From assembly GCA_016209145.1 (NCBI GenBank), contig JACQWT010000365.1, positions 1 through 32,803 on the forward strand: a stretch of 32,803 nucleotides of DNA, read 5' to 3'. Shown here piece after piece: positions 27,511-32,803 of the stretch (positions within the stretch are counted from its first letter, which is position 1; each line of letters opens with the position of its first letter). Source of the DNA: Deltaproteobacteria bacterium. Lineage in GTDB: Bacteria > Myxococcota_A > Polyangia > Polyangiales > Polyangiaceae. Under the pieces are notes generated by a model. It did not search any database. It saw only the letters and a program-made list of their open reading frames with translations, and had not been told where the DNA came from. Position numbers and translations under genes: made by a program.

Positions 27511-29565
27511 ATGATCGGATGGCGCGCGAGGCTGCGGTACTGGTTCGACAACTTCATGGCGCGCGGCACGGTCGCGCAGATCTTGCTGCTTGCCCTGCTG
27601 AGCCTGGGGCTCGTCGGCGGCGGCGCGGCGGTGAGCGTGGGCCTGGGGCTTGCCCCGGTGCCGGACGGGGCGAGCCCCGATTCCTTGCTGACCGCCTTGT
27701 GGAAAGCCTTCAACCACGCCATCGACACCGGGGCCCTGGGCGGAGACGACGGCGGCCGGCCGTTCCTCGGCCTGATGCTCGTGGTGAGCCTCGGCGGCAT
27801 CTTCTTCACCTCGGCCCTCATCGGCATCATCAACAACGGCATCGAGGGCTTGATCGAGCAGCTTCGCAAGGGCCGCAGCGTGGTGGCCGAGCGCGGCCAC
27901 ACGGTCATCCTCGGCTTCGCGCCCAAGATCCACACGCTGCTCTCCGAGCTGGCCGAGGCCAAGGCGAACGAGCCGGGGGCCTGCGTGGCGGTGCTGGCCC
28001 CGCGCGACAAGGTCGAGATGGACGACGAGATCCGCGACCAGCTCGGGCGCAGGCTCAAGGTCGTCACGCGCACGGGCAGCCCGCTCAGCCCCGCGGATCT
28101 CGGGATCGTGAACGTCGCCGCGGCAAAGTCGATCATCGTGCTCTCGCCCGAGACCGATGCGCGCGGCGAGCGGCTCGGCCCCGGCGAGGCGGACACCGTC
28201 GTGCTCAAGACCCTGCTGGCGCTGCGCAAGTGCCTGGACGCGGCCGGCCGCCGGCCGCACGTCGTGGCCGAGCTTCAGTGCGACAAGACCCTGCGGGCGG
28301 CGCGGCTCGTGATGGGCGACGACGCGGGCCTGGTGCTGGCCCCGCCCCTCATCAGCCGGCTGCTCGTGCAGACGGGGCGCCAGTCGGGGCTTTCCAGCGT
28401 CTACCAGGAGCTGCTCGACTTCGCCGGCTGCGAGATCTACCTGAAGGAGGAGCCGGCGCTCGTGGGCCGCAGCTTCCGCGAGGCACTGTGCGAGTACGAC
28501 ACGAGCGCGCTCATGGGCGTGCTCGGCGCACAGGACGAGCTGCTGCTGCCGCCGCCCTTCGACCGCCGCTTCGCCGCCGGCGACAGGCTCATCTGCATCA
28601 GCGAGGACGACGACACCATCGTGCGCGACGGCCGCTCGGGCACCGCGGACGATGCGGCGATCGTCGAGGCCGGACCGTCGCCCGGCCGCGCCAAGGAGCG
28701 CACCCTGCTGCTCGGCGCGAGCGAGCGGCTCGGGCTCGTGCTCTCCGAGCTCGACGCCTACGTGGCCGAGGGGAGCGAGGCCGTCGTGGTCGCCGAGGAT
28801 CCGGGCGCACTGCTCGCCACCCGGCTGGCCGGCTGGGCCGGGGCGCTCAAGCACCTGGCAGTCACACTGCAGGCGGGGGACCCCACCGATCGCGAGGTGC
28901 TCGACGGCCTGAGCGCCACGAGCTTCGACCACGTGCTGGTGTTGTCGGAGACGGAGGGCCGAAGCCAGGACGTCGCCGATGCCCGCACCATGACCACGCT
29001 CATCCACCTGCGCGACATCGAGAAGCGCGCCGGCCGCCACGTGTCCATCACGAGCGAGATCCTGGACGTGCACAACCGGGAGCTCGCCACCGTGGCGGAG
29101 GCCGACGACTTCGTGGTGTCGAACACCTTGGTGTCGCTCTTCCTGTCCCAGCTCAGCGAGAACCCTCACCTGTTGCGCATCTTCGACGACCTGTTCCGGC
29201 CCGAGGGCTACGAGACGTATCTCAAGCCGGCCTCGCTCTACGTCAAGGCCGATGCCGAGATCGACTTCTACACCGTGGTCGAGGCCGCCGCGCGGCGCGC
29301 CGATGTGGCCATCAGCTACCGGCACGCGGCGCACGCCGCGGATGCGTATCGCTCCTTCAGGCCGACCGGGCGCGCGCCGCGCGCCCCGCGCGCACGGCGA
29401 TGCTCCCGTTCTCGACGCCCACGTGCGCGGTCGCGCCGCGCTCCAGCTCGTCGCGCAGGATCATCTCCGCCAGCGGCGCCTCGACCAGCCGGGCGATCGT
29501 GCGGCGCAGCGGCCGGGCCCCCAACTCGGGCTCGTAGCCGCCGGCGTCGAGCAGCGCGCCGATGA
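27511..29565 (+). CDS. CASTOR/POLLUX-type ion channel, C-terminus replaced
   Basis: The frame gives 684 residues. Two membrane segments (TVAQILLLALLSLGLVGGGA and FLGLMLVVSLGGIFFTSALI) are separated by a pore-like loop (LWKAFNHAIDTGALGGDDGG), as in DMI1/POLLUX. Two RCK-like Rossmann modules follow: GHTVILGF near residue 130 and RTLLLGASERLG near residue 395. The match continues to VDFYTVVEA-type sequence and ISYRHAAHAADAY at about residue 613 (29349). Relatives continue about 20-25 more residues with a GVxxNP and GDxxIVLAE tail. Here the frame instead turns into Arg/Pro-rich nonsense that is the antisense of the Clp gene, stopping at 29565. The gene therefore lacks its last strand pair. It begins 13 bases after the ATC-hydrolase-like stop, so it is the last gene of that operon. 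It likely controls a cation flux sensed by nucleotides. Confidence 0.8.
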   Translation: MIGWRARLRYWFDNFMARGTVAQILLLALLSLGLVGGGAAVSVGLGLAPVPDGASPDSLLTALWKAFNHAIDTGALGGDDGGRPFLGLMLVVSLGGIFFTSALIGIINNGIEGLIEQLRKGRSVVAERGHTVILGFAPKIHTLLSELAEAKANEPGACVAVLAPRDKVEMDDEIRDQLGRRLKVVTRTGSPLSPADLGIVNVAAAKSIIVLSPETDARGERLGPGEADTVVLKTLLALRKCLDAAGRRPHVVAELQCDKTLRAARLVMGDDAGLVLAPPLISRLLVQTGRQSGLSSVYQELLDFAGCEIYLKEEPALVGRSFREALCEYDTSALMGVLGAQDELLLPPPFDRRFAAGDRLICISEDDDTIVRDGRSGTADDAAIVEAGPSPGRAKERTLLLGASERLGLVLSELDAYVAEGSEAVVVAEDPGALLATRLAGWAGALKHLAVTLQAGDPTDREVLDGLSATSFDHVLVLSETEGRSQDVADARTMTTLIHLRDIEKRAGRHVSITSEILDVHNRELATVAEADDFVVSNTLVSLFLSQLSENPHLLRIFDDLFRPEGYETYLKPASLYVKADAEIDFYTVVEAAARRADVAISYRHAAHAADAYRSFRPTGRAPRAPRARRCSRSRRPRARSRRAPARRAGSSPPAAPRPAGRSCGAAAGPPTRARSRRRRAARR

Positions 29566-31909
29566 CGCCGGCACCAACCTCCAGCCGGACACCGCGGCCC
29601 TCGAGGGACTGCGCCAGCGAGGCGAGAAGCTGGTCCGCGATCCTCTCGACTTCGAGGCGGCTCAGGTGCTGGTAGACCAACACCTCGTCGATGCGGTTGT
29701 AGAGCTCGGGCGGCAGCGCGGCCCGCGCCGCGCGCACGGCGATCTCGGTGATGCGCTCGCCGCTGCTCTCGCGCCGGCTCGCGCCGAAGCCGAGCCTGCG
29801 GCCGGTGTGCGCTTGTGCCAGCTCGGCGGAGCCGAGGTTGGAAGTCATCACGATGACCGCGTTGCTGAAGTCCACGCAGCGGCCGCGGCCGTCCGTCAGC
29901 CGGCCCTCGTCGAACACTTGCAGGAAGGCTTCGAGCACGTCGCGGTGCGCCTTCTCGATCTCGTCGAGCAGCACCACCTGGTAGGCCCGGCGCCGCACCG
30001 CCTCGGTCAGGGCGCCGCCCGCCTCGTGCCCCACGTAGCCGGGGGGAGCGCCCACGAGCCGGGCAACCGCGTGGGACTCGGAGTACTCCGACATGTCGAG
30101 GCGCGTCATGGCATCGGCGCAGTGGAAGAGGGCGGCGGCGATCGCCTTGGCCGTCTCGGTCTTGCCCACGCCGGTCGGCCCCAACAAGAGGAAGGTGCCG
30201 ATCGGCCGCCGCCCGCGCAGGCCGGCGGCGTTGCGGCGCAGCACGGCACCGATGCGCCCCAGGGCCTCGGTGTGCCCGACCACGCGCTCGCCCAGGAGCT
30301 CCTCGAGCCGCAGGAGGCGATCGCGGTCGCTTTCCAGCAGCCGCTCCTCCGGCACGTCGCCGAGCTCCGAGACGACCTCGGCGACGTGCTGGGGCTCCAC
30401 CGTCGGCACCGGCCGCACGCCGGTGCGGGCGCGCGACACGTGCCGGCCCACGCGCGCGCCGGCCAGATCGAGGATCGACACGGCCTTGTCGGGCAGGGCA
30501 CGGCCCGGCATGTAGCGGACCGACCAGGACACACACAGGGCGATGGCCTCGTCCGAGTAGCGCACGCCGTGGTGCGCCGCGAGGCCCGCGGTCACCGTGC
30601 GCAGCAAGAGGAACGCCTCCTCGACGTTGGGCTCGACCACCTCGACTGCGGTGAAGCGGCGCTGCAGGGCGGGATCGTCCTGCACCAGGGCCCGCCACTG
30701 CTCCGTGGTCGTGGCGCCCACCAGGGGCAGATCGCCCGCGGCCAGGGCCGCCTTGAGCTCGGCTCCGATCTCCTCGGCGGCGGCGCCGAAGAGCTGGTGC
30801 AGGTCGTCGACAAAAAGTACGACCCGGCCCGCGGCCTGGCGGATCTCTGCCCGGATCGCGGCCGTGCGCTCGGCAAGCGAGCCGCGCGTGGCCGTGCCGG
30901 CGAGTAGGTCGGAGACCGGCAGCTCGACCAGCACCCGCGCCTGGCCCTCGGCCGCCCGGGCCGCGAGGCGCCCCGCCAGCGCCCGCGCCACGCTGGTCTT
31001 TCCTACGCCCGCCGGCCCGATCAGCACCGGGTTGTTGGCGTGGCGCTTGGCGAGGATGTCCAGCGCCTGCTCCACCTCGGGCTCGCGGCCCACCACGGGA
31101 TCGAGCTCGCCGCGGGCGGCCGCGAGGCTCAGGTTCTTGCCCAGCCCGGCCAAGACGGGGAAGCGGCCTGGATCGAGCGCCAGGCTCTCGATCCCGGCGC
31201 GCTCGCCCGCGCGCTGGGGCGCCGCCCGCGCGTGCCCCGGCGTCGGCTTGGGAGGCAGAAGCGCCGGCGCCGGAGCACTGGCCGGCCGTGACGGCGGGTG
31301 CGCTGCTGGCGCCGGCACCGGCGCGGCGGCCGGCTCCGGAGCCTTCGGCCGGCGGCAGTCGGGAGGCACGACCACGAGCCGCCGCTGACCACCCGCGGCG
31401 CTCTCGCTCTGCGCCGCGCGCGTGCTTGCGGGGCGCGACGGGGCCCCCGCGCGCAGCGCCTGCATCGCGGCCGCGCACAGCATGCCGACATCGACGCCGC
31501 AGTAGGTGAGAAGCTTGTGCGCGGCGAAGCGACGGCCCGATGCGAGCGCCACCAGCACGTGCAGCGCGCCGGGGGGGCCGGGCGCTCCGGGGCGGGCCAC
31601 ACCGCTGTGCTTCGACACGAACGCGCGCTCGTTCGGCACCGCGGCACGGCGGGCCACCTCCCGGGCAGCACCCAGGGCGGCCGCGACCGGGTCGTCACCG
31701 TCGCGGCGCTCCGCGAAGGAGCGTGCCGCCTTGAGCACGCTGGCTTGATCCAGCCCGCGCTCCGCGAGCAGCTCCCGGGCCACACCCGCGCGGTCGAAAA
31801 GGGCGGCCAGCAGGTGCCCCGTGCCCGGCTCCTCGCCGCGCAGCGCGCCCAACTCGCGGGCGCGCTTGCGCAGGGCCGTGAGCTCGGTGTCGGCCGGATC
31901 GTCAGCCAT
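29357..31909 (-). CDS. Clp-family AAA+ ATPase (ClpA/ClpC-like)
   Basis: The product is 850 residues. A Clp_N double repeat (about 1-150) and a Pro/Ala-rich linker (about 155-235) precede two AAA+ modules. NBD1 has Walker A GPAGVGKTS (298-306) and Walker B VVLFVDDLHQ (D368-D369); most Clp proteins have Asp-Glu here, so the hydrolytic Glu is Asp. NBD2 has GPTGVGKTE (577-585), pore loop GYVG and Walker B VVLLDEIEKAH. No long coiled-coil M-domain lies between them, so this is not ClpB. LGF in RRLGFGASRRESS sits where ClpC/ClpX have the ClpP-docking loop, so a protease partner is plausible. The end (YEPELGARPLRRTI) is typical. ATG 31909 was chosen with AAAGGG just upstream; a GTG at 31924 is possible. 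The 3' end overlaps the convergent channel. Confidence 0.88.
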   Translation of the reverse strand: MADDPADTELTALRKRARELGALRGEEPGTGHLLAALFDRAGVARELLAERGLDQASVLKAARSFAERRDGDDPVAAALGAAREVARRAAVPNERAFVSKHSGVARPGAPGPPGALHVLVALASGRRFAAHKLLTYCGVDVGMLCAAAMQALRAGAPSRPASTRAAQSESAAGGQRRLVVVPPDCRRPKAPEPAAAPVPAPAAHPPSRPASAPAPALLPPKPTPGHARAAPQRAGERAGIESLALDPGRFPVLAGLGKNLSLAAARGELDPVVGREPEVEQALDILAKRHANNPVLIGPAGVGKTSVARALAGRLAARAAEGQARVLVELPVSDLLAGTATRGSLAERTAAIRAEIRQAAGRVVLFVDDLHQLFGAAAEEIGAELKAALAAGDLPLVGATTTEQWRALVQDDPALQRRFTAVEVVEPNVEEAFLLLRTVTAGLAAHHGVRYSDEAIALCVSWSVRYMPGRALPDKAVSILDLAGARVGRHVSRARTGVRPVPTVEPQHVAEVVSELGDVPEERLLESDRDRLLRLEELLGERVVGHTEALGRIGAVLRRNAAGLRGRRPIGTFLLLGPTGVGKTETAKAIAAALFHCADAMTRLDMSEYSESHAVARLVGAPPGYVGHEAGGALTEAVRRRAYQVVLLDEIEKAHRDVLEAFLQVFDEGRLTDGRGRCVDFSNAVIVMTSNLGSAELAQAHTGRRLGFGASRRESSGERITEIAVRAARAALPPELYNRIDEVLVYQHLSRLEVERIADQLLASLAQSLEGRGVRLEVGAGVIGALLDAGGYEPELGARPLRRTIARLVEAPLAEMILRDELERGATAHVGVENGSIAVRAGRAARARSA

Positions 31910-32017
31910 GCCCTTTGTTCGCACGGGCGCCGCAGGGGGGCCAAGTTCGGCCTTCCAGCCGCGCGGGCCCGCGCCCGCGACGGCGCGGCGATCCTTGCAG
32001 GCGGAGCAGCGCCCGAA

Positions 32018-32392
32018 TCAGAACGCCGGGCGCAGGGCTCCGAACATGGGGAAGTGCTTGACGTTCAGCGTGAGGAGCTCGGCGTCGAGCACGTCGGCCG
32101 TCGCCGCGATCACGTAGTCCACCAGATCGATACCGGGGTGCGAGCGGCGATACTCCCGGAGGAACTCCCCCGCGCGGACGGCGATCTCGTTCGTCACCGG
32201 CTGGAGGTGGAGAGCCGGGAACAGCCGCCGGACAGCCGCGCGCTCATCCGAGCGCATGCCGCCTTCGATCTCGACGCGCGAGAGCACGCTGCAGGCGGCC
32301 TCTGCGGCGCAGACCGCCTCCCGAAGAAGCCCGGTTGCCGCCGGCACGCCTCGGAGGTGGGAGATGAGAACGGTTGAGTCAAAGAGCTTCAC
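32018..32392 (-). CDS. PIN-domain toxin (VapC-like ribonuclease)
   Basis: The product is 124 residues. Acidic residues fit the PIN active site: KLFDSTVLI (first Asp), SRVEIEGG (Glu), and IDLVDYVIAATA with DAELLTLNVKHF (later Asp residues). PIN toxins of VapBC systems cleave specific RNAs. The start GTG at 32392 overlaps the antitoxin stop (GTGA), the usual coupled order with antitoxin first. The frame stays open upstream of this GTG, but that part is antisense-like Arg-rich sequence and overlaps the antitoxin, so it was excluded. Confidence 0.85.
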   Translation of the reverse strand: MKLFDSTVLISHLRGVPAATGLLREAVCAAEAACSVLSRVEIEGGMRSDERAAVRRLFPALHLQPVTNEIAVRAGEFLREYRRSHPGIDLVDYVIAATADVLDAELLTLNVKHFPMFGALRPAF

Positions 32393-32649
32393 AGCCCGAG
32401 CTCCCGTAGGCGGTCTCCGGCGCTGCGGCCGCGAACGCTTGCCAGCCACTCGGGCCAGTCGGGCGCCTTGGGCAGGATGCCGGAGGTGGCGTCCACGGCT
32501 GCGAGACGCCGCGCGCTTCCCTCGTCGATGTCCAGAGCCTCGTCGAGGATCTGGCGCACGACCTCTGCCTGGGAGACGCCAGCGTCCTCGGCGCGCCTCC
32601 CGATGCGAGCCCGCTGCTCCTCGGTCAGGTAGAGCTGTGAACGCTTCAT
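32389..32649 (-). CDS. Ribbon-helix-helix antitoxin (VapB/CopG-like)
   Basis: The product is 86 residues. The N-terminus MKRSQLYLTEEQRARIGRRA, then GVSQAEVVRQILDEAL, is the ribbon-helix-helix DNA-binding form: one beta strand (SQLYL) and two helices. The C-terminal part (LPKAPDWPEWLASVRG) probably wraps the PIN toxin. The antitoxin normally represses its own operon. No Shine-Dalgarno is seen; a TATACC box with a preceding TG sits eight bases before ATG 32649. GTATAC and CATATG palindromes at 32650-32664 may be its operator. It ends four bases into the toxin start codon. Confidence 0.82.
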   Translation of the reverse strand: MKRSQLYLTEEQRARIGRRAEDAGVSQAEVVRQILDEALDIDEGSARRLAAVDATSGILPKAPDWPEWLASVRGRSAGDRLRELGL

Positions 32650-32664
32650 ACATATGAGGTATAC
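32650..32664 (-). promoter_or_regulatory. Possible promoter/operator of the VapBC-like operon
   Basis: Minus-strand sequence TGTATACCTCATATGT directly precedes the antitoxin ATG. It holds a TATACC -10-like box and two short palindromes (GTATAC, CATATG) that could be bound by an RHH dimer pair. No -35 was found. The start would be nearly leaderless. Confidence 0.35.
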
Positions 32665-32694
32665 AGCACAGTCGAGTCGAAAGGAAGTCCAGGG

Positions 32695-32803
32695 CGGGTC
32701 AAGTTGGGGCACATCGCGATCGACGGCACGAAGATCAAGGCGAACGCGTCCAAGCACAAGGCGATGAGCTACCAGCGGATGGGCGAGGCCGAGAAGAAGC
32801 TCG
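32695..32803 (+). pseudogene. IS1182/IS5-like transposase, 5'-truncated, runs off right edge
   Basis: From about 32695 the plus strand reads RVKLGHIAIDGTKIKANASK, then HKAMSYQRMGEAEKKL. This is the strongly conserved central piece of IS1182-type DDE transposases, where GHIALDGTKIKANAS with the first catalytic Asp is preceded by some 100 residues. Those residues are missing. Immediately to the left lies the antitoxin upstream sequence. The frame is open further left but encodes nothing recognisable. Whether the downstream part is complete cannot be seen. Confidence 0.8.

Noticed and set aside
32393-32653. Upstream extension of the PIN toxin frame to ATG 32653
   Set aside because: It would overlap the entire antitoxin gene and adds an Arg-rich stretch with no PIN similarity; the GTG in the GTGA overlap is the natural start.

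Overview
The window looks like a chromosomal segment of a very GC-rich myxobacterium (Myxococcota, probably Polyangiales-like). The grounds are heavy third-position G/C, secreted proteins with Gly/Ser-rich linkers after the signal peptide, MopE-type CDG.DNDCDG repeats, a MYXO-CTERM-like C-terminal sorting tail, a Ser/Thr kinase fused to nSTAND and WD40 modules, and UnbV/FG-GAP and SBBP propeller proteins. No rRNA, tRNA or CRISPR array was seen. The species assignment is an inference.

Layout. 1-410: the start of a Y1-type transposase leaving on the minus strand, next to a decayed toxin-antitoxin remnant. 418-2832: a MopE-repeat lipoprotein (minus) with a hairpin terminator. 3256-4199: an MNT nucleotidyltransferase/HEPN pair. 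4431-8682: a tightly packed operon of three exported proteins (collagen-like, Cys-rich lipoprotein, MYXO-CTERM-anchored metallophosphoesterase). 8801-11701: a secreted protein of eleven 43-residue Cys repeats plus a seven-bladed SBBP propeller. 11677-14935: MBL hydrolase (minus) and PHP metallohydrolase (plus) diverge from a short shared promoter region, followed by a frameshifted lipoprotein (minus). 15123-21363: long-chain acyl-CoA synthetase, then a giant kinase-nSTAND-TM-WD40 protein. 21364-21785: intergenic, with an inverted repeat and a possible four-helix-bundle gene remnant. 21786-24278: a UnbV/FG-GAP lipoprotein. 24282-24743: a HEPN-like gene (minus). 24802-29565: an operon of OYE/dienoyl-CoA-reductase-like flavoprotein, 2[4Fe-4S] ferredoxin, an ATC-hydrolase-like protein and a POLLUX-type channel. 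29357-31909: a Clp AAA+ ATPase (minus) overlapping the channel's 3' end. 32018-32649: a VapBC-like TA pair (minus). 32695-32803: a 5'-truncated IS1182-like transposase running off the right edge.

How the genes work together. Six or seven neighbouring genes encode exported, disulfide-rich, repeat-built or metal-binding proteins, so 0.5-14.9 kb and 21.8-24.3 kb read as a cell-surface/secretome region. The redox operon at 24.8-27.5 kb probably reduces an enoate or enoyl-CoA-type substrate with ferredoxin electrons. Both edges carry transposase pieces and TA genes.

A recurring regulatory pattern is a TANNNT -10 element placed 6-7 nt before the start codon of genes that lack a Shine-Dalgarno sequence. 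This suggests leaderless transcription for several of them, while neighbours with 60-70 nt leaders carry a good Shine-Dalgarno. Three genes show broken reading frames or 3' ends: the PHP hydrolase tail, the 14.3-14.9 kb lipoprotein and the POLLUX channel tail. These could be biology or sequence errors.
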